A program made the position numbers and the translations under genes. A DNA stretch of 36,843 nucleotides from Clostridia bacterium. Lineage in GTDB: Bacteria; Bacillota; Clostridia; Christensenellales; Aristaeellaceae. Under the pieces are notes generated by a model. That model was not told where the DNA came from and did not search any database. It worked only from the letters and a program-made list of their open reading frames with translations. Positions 1 to 7,527 of the stretch are shown here, one piece after another. Location: positions 1-36,843 of the forward strand of contig JAFYDF010000081.1 in the NCBI GenBank assembly GCA_017544935.1. Direction: 5' to 3'. Within the stretch, counting starts at the first letter, position 1; every line of letters starts with the position of its first letter.

Positions 1-137
1 GATTCATCGTCAGAATCGTAGTACATATCCCACCACAGGGCGATCGTGATATGACGGGGCTCTTCGGCAGTGGCGAAGGTCGAGATCATGCTGAAGGCCA
101 TCGCCAGTACCAGTGCCAGAGAAAGAATGCGCTTCAT
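1..137 (-). CDS. Extracellular sugar-binding protein of an ABC transporter, 5' end only
   Basis: Only the first 45 codons are in the window. The product starts with a typical Sec signal peptide (MKRILSLALVLAMAF, then an A-T-A type cleavage region near residue 24) followed by a beta-strand of the form ITIALWWDMYYD, which is how family-1 extracellular solute-binding proteins begin their mature domain. The start is the ATG at 137, preceded by AAAGGAGGA eight to ten bases upstream. There is no cysteine in the signal region, so no lipobox, which is unusual for a Gram-positive binding protein. It is the last visible gene of the transporter operon and probably serves the permease pair at 2376-4287. 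The identification rests on few residues and on context. Confidence 0.7.
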   Translation of the reverse strand, partial: MKRILSLALVLAMAFSMISTFATAEEPRHITIALWWDMYYDSDDE

Positions 138-177
138 TTAGGGTATCCTCCTTTTGTTTTGTTTGAGAAACGTATCT

Positions 178-202
178 GCCCCGCCGCCGTACTGACGGCG
201 GG
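178..202 (-). other. Intercistronic GC-rich hairpin before the second binding-protein gene
   Basis: On the minus strand the bases 201-184 form CCGCCGT-CAGT-ACGGCGG, a perfect seven-pair stem with a four-base loop, just after the stop codon of the stalk protein and before the ribosome binding site of the binding-protein gene. A slightly shifted stem (CCCGCCG with CGGCGGG) is also possible. There is no U-run, so it is not a simple terminator. Hairpins at this place often protect or process mRNA so that a binding protein is made in excess of its permeases; that role is inferred. Confidence 0.5.
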
Positions 203-211
203 AATCATGGC

Positions 212-2317
212 TTATTTCATAGCGGTGCCGACAGCAACGCCATAGACGGTCCAGTCAGAAGAACCTTCGCACTGCATCATGGCGCCCCAAGTGGCCTTGT
301 CTTCGCCACATACTGCTTCAATCTGTTCGTAGGTTATCTGTGCAATGTGGCCGTCTGCCACGTCTGCACCGTCATTGCCCACGCGGCTCCAGCCGGCGGC
401 TGCCCAAGGCATGACTAGCCAGATATTGCCGTCTGCGGATTCATAGCTGATAGTTACTACGCTACCGGGAACCAGCGCATCTACAAATTCCTGAGGCATT
501 TCAAAGCCATTCTGGGCCCATGCTGCACCGGAGGTTTCGAAACCTTCGAAGCGGACCAGGTTGGTCAGGCCGTAGAACTCGCCCATCTGGCCAACGCGGA
601 TGCCGTAGACGGTCCAGTCAGAAGAACCTTCGCACTGCATCATGGCACCCCAAGTGCTCTTATCCTCGCCGCACACAGCGACGAACTGATCATAGGTGAT
701 ATAGGCTTTGCCATTGATGATAAGAGCTTCACCCTGCGCCACACGACTCCAGCCGGCGGCTGCCCAAGGCATTACGACCCAAATGGCGTTGTCTCCAGAT
801 TCGAAGGTGATCTCGACTACGCTGCCGGGAACCAATGCGTCAACGATAGCCTGAGGCATCTCAAAGCCATTCTGACTCCAAGCACCGCCGGAGGTCTCGA
901 AGCCTTCGAATTCAACAGCATTTTTCAGCACAATCTGGTTCTGACGCTGACCAACGCGCAGACCCAGTACGTTCCAGTCGCTGGAGCCTTCGCACTGCAG
1001 CATGGCACCCCAAGTGCTCTTATCTTCGCCGCAGAACTGCACAATCAGTTCATAGGGGATCTGAGCGATGTTGCCGCTATTGTTCACAGCATCTACACCG
1101 TTGCCACAGCCGCCAACGCGCATCCAGCCAGCCTCAGCCCAGGGGAAGACCAGCCACAGTGCGCCGTCGCCACTCTCAAAGTCCACTTCGATGACACTGC
1201 CGGGAACCAGTGCATCTACGAATTCCTGAGGCATTTCAAAGCCGTTCTGAGCCCAGGCGCCGCCAGAGGTCGCAAAGCCATTGAACTCGACCACATTAGT
1301 CAGAGTGACTAGGTTGGTCAGATCACGGCCGCTGTCTGCTGCAACATACTCAGCAGTCGGATCCAGAGCAATAGCATTGCCATCCTTGTCCAGCAGCTTG
1401 ATGTTGTCGATGAAGAAAGCTACAGGATCAGCACTCGCATGCTCCTCAAGTGAGATCATGACATAGTTGCCAGCACCGGCAACAAAAGCCGGGATCTGGA
1501 AGACCAGGGAGCGGGGGTTCTTGCGCTGCAGATATACAGACCAACTGGCCTTGCCTTCTGCATTGTCCTCGCCGGTGTAGCTGTAAACAACACCACTGGC
1601 TGCATAGAACTTGCCGTCGCTGCCCAGATCAATACCGATATCGACGCTGATCGCGGCTACATCCGCCAGGCGTTCGCCGGCCAGACCCTCAACGTTGATA
1701 GCCACATAAGGAACTTTTGCATCGGGAGTGATTTTCAGCGCCTTGGAGCCGTTGAATTCAGCTACTTCCAGCGCCGGTACACCAGCGTTGGCCTTGGCCT
1801 TGGAGATGCCCAGGAAGCCATATGCGCCATCTTCAAAATCAAGCACTTCTATAGTAGCAGACGGCTTCTCGGCAGCTTCTTCAGCGGGCTTTGCAGCAGC
1901 TTCTTCAGCAGCCTTAACGGCAGCAGCTAATTCTTCCGCTTTTGCGATTGCGGCTTCTTCAGCAGCCTTAGCGGTAGCGGCTTCTTCAGTAGCTTTCGCA
2001 GCGGCTTCTTCAGCAGTCTTTACCGCAGCAGTCAGCTCTTCAACTTTCGCAGCGGCTTCTTCAGCGGTTTTTGCAGCAGCTTCTTCAGCAGTCTTTACCG
2101 CTGCTTCCAGTTCTTCTGCTTTTTTAGCGGCAGCTTCTTCAGCGGTCTTAGCAGATTCAGCAGCTTTCACAGCATCAGCTTTTAGCTGTTCGACCTGTGC
2201 CTGTACGTTGCTCAGCTCTTTCTGCAAGTCGCCTTTTTGTCCGTTAAAAACGAAACATAGTATGATTGCCGCCACGGCAACCAGCGCGAGGATAATGGGA
2301 AGAATTTTGTTCTTCAA
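212..2317 (-). CDS. Membrane-anchored coiled-coil stalk protein with four CBM-like domains
   Basis: A 701-residue protein starting at a TTG (2317) that sits eight bases after AAAGGAGG; an in-frame ATG further upstream has no such site. Visible order: one N-terminal membrane helix (about residues 4-24, no cleavage site); an Ala/Glu/Lys-rich coiled coil (about 30-150) made of repeated EEAAAK and AEELxAAVK units; a beta-sandwich-like domain (about 155-320, opening LDFEDGAYGF and containing FFIDNIKLLD) that resembles carbohydrate-binding modules; then three tandem repeats of about 120 residues (338-457, 461-578, 582-701). Each repeat carries NGFEMPQ, DALVPGS, PWA-AGW-RV, CGEDK-TWGAM and QCEGSSDW. 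There is no catalytic domain. The exposed aromatic residues and the mannan context suggest a surface glycan-capture protein, a Gram-positive counterpart in role to SusE/F; this is inference. I cannot assign a CBM family. Confidence 0.75.
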   Translation of the reverse strand: MKNKILPIILALVAVAAIILCFVFNGQKGDLQKELSNVQAQVEQLKADAVKAAESAKTAEEAAAKKAEELEAAVKTAEEAAAKTAEEAAAKVEELTAAVKTAEEAAAKATEEAATAKAAEEAAIAKAEELAAAVKAAEEAAAKPAEEAAEKPSATIEVLDFEDGAYGFLGISKAKANAGVPALEVAEFNGSKALKITPDAKVPYVAINVEGLAGERLADVAAISVDIGIDLGSDGKFYAASGVVYSYTGEDNAEGKASWSVYLQRKNPRSLVFQIPAFVAGAGNYVMISLEEHASADPVAFFIDNIKLLDKDGNAIALDPTAEYVAADSGRDLTNLVTLTNVVEFNGFATSGGAWAQNGFEMPQEFVDALVPGSVIEVDFESGDGALWLVFPWAEAGWMRVGGCGNGVDAVNNSGNIAQIPYELIVQFCGEDKSTWGAMLQCEGSSDWNVLGLRVGQRQNQIVLKNAVEFEGFETSGGAWSQNGFEMPQAIVDALVPGSVVEITFESGDNAIWVVMPWAAAGWSRVAQGEALIINGKAYITYDQFVAVCGEDKSTWGAMMQCEGSSDWTVYGIRVGQMGEFYGLTNLVRFEGFETSGAAWAQNGFEMPQEFVDALVPGSVVTISYESADGNIWLVMPWAAAGWSRVGNDGADVADGHIAQITYEQIEAVCGEDKATWGAMMQCEGSSDWTVYGVAVGTAMK
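215..1306 (-). repeat. Three tandem domain-coding repeats
   Basis: Three in-frame units at about 947-1306, 584-937 and 215-574, each coding about 120 residues. The two gene-distal units are the closest: the stretch coding QCEGSSDWTVYG is practically identical at DNA level around 245-285 and 605-645, while the first unit has diverged more (SSDWNVLG). This points to recent duplication of the last unit or gene conversion between units. Confidence 0.8.
1868..2230 (-). repeat. Low-complexity coiled-coil coding repeat
   Basis: About 120 codons of Ala, Glu, Lys and some Thr/Val, built from units such as KTAEEAAAK and AEELAAAVK with a larger period of roughly 24-36 residues. On the DNA this appears as repeated GCTTCTTCAGC words. 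It encodes a probable rigid helical spacer between the membrane anchor and the binding domains. Confidence 0.75.
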
Positions 2318-2375
2318 GTTGACAACCTCCTTTTTATTTAACCCAACATTGGGGTTGGATACGAGTAACAATGAG

Positions 2376-3347
2376 TTATCCGACTATGCCTGAGCGTTCT
2401 ACGCCTTCGATGAAGCGGCGCTGCAGAATCAGGTAGATCAGCACAACGGGCACCAGGACCAGTACGACGCCCGCATCGAAGTACAGCTGCAGTTCACGCA
2501 GACTATTGATCTTCTCAGCGTTTGCGATCACATTGATCAGGGTATCAAGCTTGCGTGTGATTAGGATCGACGAGGGTATATTGAAAGTATTTGCGAAGAA
2601 CGAATCATTATACTGCCACACAATAGAGAATACAGCTACAGTGATGATGGCTGGGGATGCGTTGGGCAGCATGATGCCGAAATAAGTATACCATGGATTT
2701 GCGCCGTCTACCAGTGCCGCTTCTTCAATTTCCTTTGGCAGGCCGCGGAAGAACTGATTGAAGATGTAGATATATAATCCCGAACGAAGTCCGCAGCCGA
2801 AAGCCGACAAGATAACCATAGGCCAGGGTGATTTCAGCAGGTTGACCGTATCAGAGCCAAAGCCGAAATAACGGAAACTCATATAGAGTGGGAACTGGAT
2901 TGTCTGCGGCGGAACGACGATCATGATCACCACAAAGGCGAACAGCAGCTTCTTGAGCGGAAACTTATAACGTGCAAAACCGTAGCCGACCATCGAGCAT
3001 GTCAGCAGTTGCAGGAGTGTGACACCAATCACATACAGGATAGTACGACCAAGTATGGGCAGATAATCCATGTACTTGATTGCCATGGTATAACGACTCA
3101 CTGTGGGGTTGATTGGAATAGTAAACACCATTGGGTTGATAGAGTCCTGCGTGGAGAAGAAAGAACGGGAGACCGTACCAATCACAGGTGCTAGAATGAC
3201 ATAACTGATACCTACGATGATGACGAACCGGAAAATGCCTAAAAGCAGATTCTTCATTTGTGTCATGGCACGGCTTTTCCGGTCATTATACTTGGCAGAA
3301 GAGCGGAATCTCTGCCAAGAACCCGTCTTTAATTCGGTTTTCTGCAT
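2376..3347 (-). CDS. Sugar ABC transporter permease, MalG type
   Basis: A 323-residue inner-membrane permease of the binding-protein-dependent MalG/AraQ family, with about six membrane segments. The cytoplasmic EAA loop that docks the ATPase is visible as EEAALVDGA followed by IMLPNASPAI, and the C-terminus ends in the usual short RRFIEGVERSGIVG tail. It has a longer than usual N-terminal cytoplasmic segment (about 35 residues, basic). The ATG at 3347 follows AAGGAGGG, and that site overlaps the stop codon of the upstream permease gene, so translation is probably coupled. With its partner at 3361-4287 it should form one translocation channel, probably for manno-oligosaccharides given the locus. 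No ATPase gene is nearby, so a shared MsmX-type ATPase is likely. Confidence 0.9.
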   Translation of the reverse strand: MQKTELKTGSWQRFRSSAKYNDRKSRAMTQMKNLLLGIFRFVIIVGISYVILAPVIGTVSRSFFSTQDSINPMVFTIPINPTVSRYTMAIKYMDYLPILGRTILYVIGVTLLQLLTCSMVGYGFARYKFPLKKLLFAFVVIMIVVPPQTIQFPLYMSFRYFGFGSDTVNLLKSPWPMVILSAFGCGLRSGLYIYIFNQFFRGLPKEIEEAALVDGANPWYTYFGIMLPNASPAIITVAVFSIVWQYNDSFFANTFNIPSSILITRKLDTLINVIANAEKINSLRELQLYFDAGVVLVLVPVVLIYLILQRRFIEGVERSGIVG

Positions 3348-3360
3348 CTTTCTGCCCTCC

Positions 3361-4287
3361 TTAATTGTAGTAGAATGCGCGCTTGTTGAGCAGGTAAACG
3401 ATCAATCCGAGGATCAGGCAGGTTGCCAAGGTGGATGTGAGCGAGAATACCGAAGACAGGCCGTAGTTGTACTTCTGATAAGTCTCATTTGCCAGCCTGA
3501 CTACATCGCTCGTGACAAAACGGTCAACCAGTGTATAGATGGTGTTTGTGATGATGTGCGGCATGACCATCGGAATGGTGACTTTCCATAGCGTTTCGTA
3601 GGCAGTTGCACCTTCGATCTTCGCAACTTCGTAAAGAGCGCCGGGAATAGACTGCAGCGCTGCGATGAACAGAATGATCTGTACACCGGAGCCCTTGATG
3701 ATGCTGGCAATACGGTTAACCGCACCAACGATGTAGTCCAGGATCGAGGCGGGAAGGGCAATATCACCGAACAATTGGATGTAGTAAGTAACGGACACTG
3801 TTCCGCCCCCTGCCATCTCCTGAGCTGCAGCGGTCAGACCTGCGTTCATGAGCTCGCTTGCGCGGGTGATGGCTGATCCGACCGCGTCAGCGCTTAAGAT
3901 AACCGGCAGGAAGAAGATCGCACGGACCACTGCGCGGCCTTTGAACTTGCGGTTGAGCATCAACGCTACAAACAAGCTGAAGAAGATGATCATGGGAAGA
4001 TCGATAACCATGTCCATCAGCGAGGAGGTCAGCGTCTGTTTGAAGGTGGCGTGTGCGGTGAAGGCTTCCACATAGTTGGCGAATCCGACAAAGGTGTCCA
4101 CACGGCTGCCAGTCGTGGCATCGATCTTGATGTCCAGCAGACTGAAGCGGCCCAGCTGGTACAGACATCCCAGATAGAACACAATGAAGCCGATCAGCCA
4201 GGGAAGGATGAAAGCGTATCCTCGAGCTGCGTTGCGCTGCTCATACGAGAGATGAAAGAGTCTTTTCTTACGCTTTACCGCTGTCAT
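3361..4287 (-). CDS. Sugar ABC transporter permease, MalF type
   Basis: A 308-residue permease of the MalF/UgpA type: short basic N-terminus, first helix beginning AFILPWLIGF, about six membrane segments, and an EAA loop reading YEVAKIEGA then IPMVMPHI. A longer periplasm-side insertion (about residues 145-185, Gly/Ala/Thr-rich) separates the second and third helices. Its ATG overlaps the stop of the DUF5696 gene as ATGA, with AGGAGGTGA upstream, so it is translated in step with that gene. It pairs with the MalG-type permease just downstream. This is one of two permease pairs in the operon; which binding protein feeds which pair is inferred from gene order only. Confidence 0.9.
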   Translation of the reverse strand: MTAVKRKKRLFHLSYEQRNAARGYAFILPWLIGFIVFYLGCLYQLGRFSLLDIKIDATTGSRVDTFVGFANYVEAFTAHATFKQTLTSSLMDMVIDLPMIIFFSLFVALMLNRKFKGRAVVRAIFFLPVILSADAVGSAITRASELMNAGLTAAAQEMAGGGTVSVTYYIQLFGDIALPASILDYIVGAVNRIASIIKGSGVQIILFIAALQSIPGALYEVAKIEGATAYETLWKVTIPMVMPHIITNTIYTLVDRFVTSDVVRLANETYQKYNYGLSSVFSLTSTLATCLILGLIVYLLNKRAFYYN

Positions 4288-6878
4288 TGTGCCTCACCTC
4301 CTACAACAAGATAATTCATCGCACCGACAGTGTACCCGTCTGCCAGAGCATCAGTATCACCATGATTGACATATAAGGTTACGCCATTGGAATAAGTGAC
4401 GCGACTGAGAGTTTCGTTCAGGCGTACATGTTCCGTTATTTCAGCACCGTTCACTGCACGGAGAGCACCGTTTACGAAGTGATAAGCCTCTACAGCTTCA
4501 TCTTTCCAGGTGGAGAAGGTAGTGGCAAACAGGCCGTTGAGACCGGTATACTTCATTTCCGCTGCGTCTTTCCAGGTGAACGTGTAATGCACGGAAGCGC
4601 CGTACTCGATAAGGTGAAGCAGATCTTCACGCGGATCCTCACTCTGGGCTAAGTTAATGGCAGTACCTGTGTAATCGGCGGAGCCGCGTACGATCATCTC
4701 CCAGAGAGGAATCTGTTCGTCTAGAATGGGATAGAGTGTGGCTTGTAGAGGAGCGTCCAGTATGTCAGCCGCGTAAGTGATGGCATAGTCATTGCCGCCA
4801 GTCACCATCAGCCCGCGTCTGCTGCCCTGCAAGGTGACAAATGCATTCTTGACGAGATCCAGGGCGGACTCACGATCGATCACGTTGGTACGGCGCTTGT
4901 CTGCATGCACTTCCTGGCCCAGATCGCGCAGACTCAGGTTGTTCAGCTGAAGCTTGTCAGCTGCTTCCGCAAAGCCTTCGGCATATCTGGGGAGGAATTT
5001 AGGCGAGAGCAGTTTGAATCCACGCTCCCGGTAACCTAAAGTACCTGTACGGCGCAAGTTGATCGGATTGATTACGCCTAGGTTCACGACATAACCTTCG
5101 GCATAATACCGGGATGCTTCTTCGCTTGCAAAGAAGCCTTTGGCAATGTCAGTAACAAATTGCAATGCTGCATCGGGATAGAGTGCGCCTCCGGAGCGTG
5201 CCAGTGCGTCCTGCAGAGAAGACAGGCCTTTTGTACCGCCCAGCTTCCTGAGTACGCTCACGCTGGAGACCGGATCATGATAATAGCCTCCGTTCATCCA
5301 GCCCTGAAGGTTCATCTTCTGGTTGGAGATGTTCTCATGCTTGAGAGAGGCAACGATGTTTTCAGCTTCAGCAAAGGTGGTCATGGGCAGTACACGCAGA
5401 TACTGCACGCCTAGCCAGTGAGCTGTTTCCTTTACACCGCCGATCACATCATAATAGAAGGGGATATCTCCTGCTACAGGCGTAGCCTTTTTCAGAAGGC
5501 CCTGATCGACCAGCTGTTTTCGGGCGGCACGGGCCAGCCCATTATAACCGGTCTCGTTACTGCCAAGCAGTGTATAACGTACTGAACAATCTACGGGGTA
5601 CAGGTCGCGTTCAGCAACGATCACAGTCTCATTGGAAATCATCAGGGTGTCTGTGCGCCGCAGGACAAAGGTGAAGTAGGCAAAGTTGTAGCTGTTGTTG
5701 CGCCCTGCAACATCAGCAGTGATGTTTGCAAGGGACGCACCACGTTCGCATACAGCCAAGATGCTGCTCTCTTCACGACAGATGCCATAGAGCGCAAGCC
5801 GGACAGTTTGCATATTCTGCGTTACTGCATAGTCACTGTCAACCAGGTCAATATCGTATATGCTCTTGCTATACTGCGGAGAGGTGCTTTTGCCGTTGTT
5901 GAAACGCATGAGTGCGCCGCTTCCATCAGGAAGAACAATTTCGCCTGTTTCCTGTGCACCGGCTGCTCCGAAGAAGGGGAGCAGCTGAATAGCGCGGATT
6001 TGTCCTCCACCGAACTCTCCAAGGCCTTCGTAAGGAATGCTCACGCGTACACCGTCATTTGTCAGCTGCCAATCCAAAGTGATCGTGAAGGAGAGGGCTT
6101 CAGCAGCGTCAGCTTCATCTTCCGGTACCCTGAGCGCCTGCATCTCTTCATAGTCTTCCATAGTGAATCCAGCGTTGCGGGCATCCTGGTCCATCTGCTG
6201 CTTGTTGCGGCCGGTGACACCCTGTGACTTCATTATGTAAAGACCACTTGTTTCGTCGAATTCATAGATCTTGGGTGCAGCTTTTTTACCTGCCTCAGCC
6301 AGGATGGCATACCATTCAGCGGTCAGCTGATTGGGAACCATCAGAATCCTTTCGCTAGAAAGGTTATAGACCACACGTACGCCGTCTGGAATGGATTGGT
6401 ATTCCATCTGCCCGTTTGCTACGGCTTTTGCGTAGGAACTCCAGGCTGTTCCCTCTTTGGCGTTGGCATCCAGATAGCTGAGGATAAACTGACTCTTGAG
6501 GTTTTCAAGATTGGTAGCACGTGCTACCGGATCTTTGTCCGCGTCCTGCGGATTAGAATAGACTGTGTATCCGTCTTCTTTGTCATAGACAGCGACCTCA
6601 GCCGTATCAGTCTTGACGTAGAGAGCGACACGGTCATTTTCAGCTGCCAGCGAGAATCCTGGGACAGCCTTCAGATCATCCTTGAGTTTGGCAAAGTCCG
6701 TGCCTTCAGTAATCGTCTGCGGGTTCTGCGTCAAGGTGCGGTATACGTTGTAACTGCGATAGTGCACGATATACCAACCGACGAGGCACAGGAGGGCGAC
6801 GACCAGAACAGCTACAATGATCCAAAGGATTTTTTTAGCACGCGGCGAAAGCTGCCAGGTGTTTTCGGTATTTTCCAT
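4284..6878 (-). CDS. DUF5696 family membrane-anchored extracellular protein
   Basis: 864 residues with a short basic cytoplasmic N-terminus, one membrane helix (about 17-37, WIIVAVLVVALLCLVGWYIV) and a very large extracellular part. I recognise it as the DUF5696 type that accompanies sugar ABC transporters in Clostridia and Paenibacillus-like bacteria. After a beta-rich first half (about 50-450), the second half looks like an alpha/beta barrel, with short loops such as GWMNGGYYHD, LSLRDLG and VTGGNDYA, and then a C-terminal beta region containing VTYSNGVTLYVNH. That layout recalls large retaining glycosidases, but I cannot name catalytic residues or a GH family. The start ATG follows AAAGGAGGG, which overlaps the stop of the YIP1 gene. 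The operon position suggests a part of the uptake complex or a membrane-bound trimming enzyme. Confidence 0.75.
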   Translation of the reverse strand: MENTENTWQLSPRAKKILWIIVAVLVVALLCLVGWYIVHYRSYNVYRTLTQNPQTITEGTDFAKLKDDLKAVPGFSLAAENDRVALYVKTDTAEVAVYDKEDGYTVYSNPQDADKDPVARATNLENLKSQFILSYLDANAKEGTAWSSYAKAVANGQMEYQSIPDGVRVVYNLSSERILMVPNQLTAEWYAILAEAGKKAAPKIYEFDETSGLYIMKSQGVTGRNKQQMDQDARNAGFTMEDYEEMQALRVPEDEADAAEALSFTITLDWQLTNDGVRVSIPYEGLGEFGGGQIRAIQLLPFFGAAGAQETGEIVLPDGSGALMRFNNGKSTSPQYSKSIYDIDLVDSDYAVTQNMQTVRLALYGICREESSILAVCERGASLANITADVAGRNNSYNFAYFTFVLRRTDTLMISNETVIVAERDLYPVDCSVRYTLLGSNETGYNGLARAARKQLVDQGLLKKATPVAGDIPFYYDVIGGVKETAHWLGVQYLRVLPMTTFAEAENIVASLKHENISNQKMNLQGWMNGGYYHDPVSSVSVLRKLGGTKGLSSLQDALARSGGALYPDAALQFVTDIAKGFFASEEASRYYAEGYVVNLGVINPINLRRTGTLGYRERGFKLLSPKFLPRYAEGFAEAADKLQLNNLSLRDLGQEVHADKRRTNVIDRESALDLVKNAFVTLQGSRRGLMVTGGNDYAITYAADILDAPLQATLYPILDEQIPLWEMIVRGSADYTGTAINLAQSEDPREDLLHLIEYGASVHYTFTWKDAAEMKYTGLNGLFATTFSTWKDEAVEAYHFVNGALRAVNGAEITEHVRLNETLSRVTYSNGVTLYVNHGDTDALADGYTVGAMNYLVVGGEAQ

Positions 6879-6894
6879 CTTGCCGTCCCTCCTT

Positions 6895-7527
6895 TCAGAA
6901 TCTGAATATCAGTTCAGTGTAGATGCTGCGGAAGAATGTGTAGACCTGCGTGATGAAATTGAACACCAGCAGGGTCAGGAACACGATGATCAGCACAGCA
7001 ACTATGGTGAGAAAAAGAGTGACAATTGTTTTACCAAGCGTGTAATTATGAATCTGCATGATGCCGATCAGCATCATGACAACAGAATAGGCAGTACCGA
7101 TACCCATCAGGATGGTATAGAACGCTTCCTCGTTCTCTGCGACGCCCTGTGACACGATGGTAGCCAGTACGGTCGTAATGATCATAGGTACCAGTGAGTA
7201 TCCGATGGCGATGAGAATATCCTTGAAGCGGCCTTCACCTTCCATCAGGCAGGTAATGGACCAGTTGCCCAGGCACAATACAAAGTAGAGCATAAGTACG
7301 CCGGCCAATTCCGCGATGGAATTGACAGTACGCGGTTCGATATCGTTGACTACGAAGCTCGCGTAGATGCGGTTCATTGAGAAAGCGATGGCATAGAGGA
7401 TTACCAGAAGCACTGCAATTGCAACACTGCCGCGCTCCTGATGACGGATCCAGTAGAAACCATCAGAGGGGTGGCTTACCGTGTAGAACAGATATTTCCA
7501 CCGTTCCTTGCTGAACAGGTTTTTCAT
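6895..7527 (-). CDS. YIP1 family integral membrane protein
   Basis: 210 residues with about five hydrophobic helices after an N-terminal cytoplasmic stretch (KNLFSKERWKYLFYTVSHPSDGFYWIRHQ), the pattern of bacterial Yip1-domain proteins: an amphipathic start with HPsDGF, then a helix bundle with an acidic loop (EGEGRFKD) and conserved GYSLVPMI. Its ATG overlaps the stop of the NHL gene as ATGA with AAAGGAGGG upstream. Yip1 proteins act in membrane traffic in eukaryotes; the bacterial function is not known to me. Here it sits between an NHL/TPR protein and a DUF5696 protein inside a sugar-transport operon, so it may scaffold those two membrane-anchored extracellular proteins. That role is inference. 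Confidence 0.8.
   Translation of the reverse strand: MKNLFSKERWKYLFYTVSHPSDGFYWIRHQERGSVAIAVLLVILYAIAFSMNRIYASFVVNDIEPRTVNSIAELAGVLMLYFVLCLGNWSITCLMEGEGRFKDILIAIGYSLVPMIITTVLATIVSQGVAENEEAFYTILMGIGTAYSVVMMLIGIMQIHNYTLGKTIVTLFLTIVAVLIIVFLTLLVFNFITQVYTFFRSIYTELIFRF

Noticed and set aside
1868..2230. Short direct repeats resembling a CRISPR array
   Set aside because: Repeats are in frame, without unique spacers of constant length, and code for a coiled coil.
1728..2393. Plus-strand open frame of 221 codons, Ala/Ser-rich
   Set aside because: It is the exact mirror of the coiled-coil repeat of the stalk gene; low-complexity GCN codons stay open on both strands. No ribosome site.
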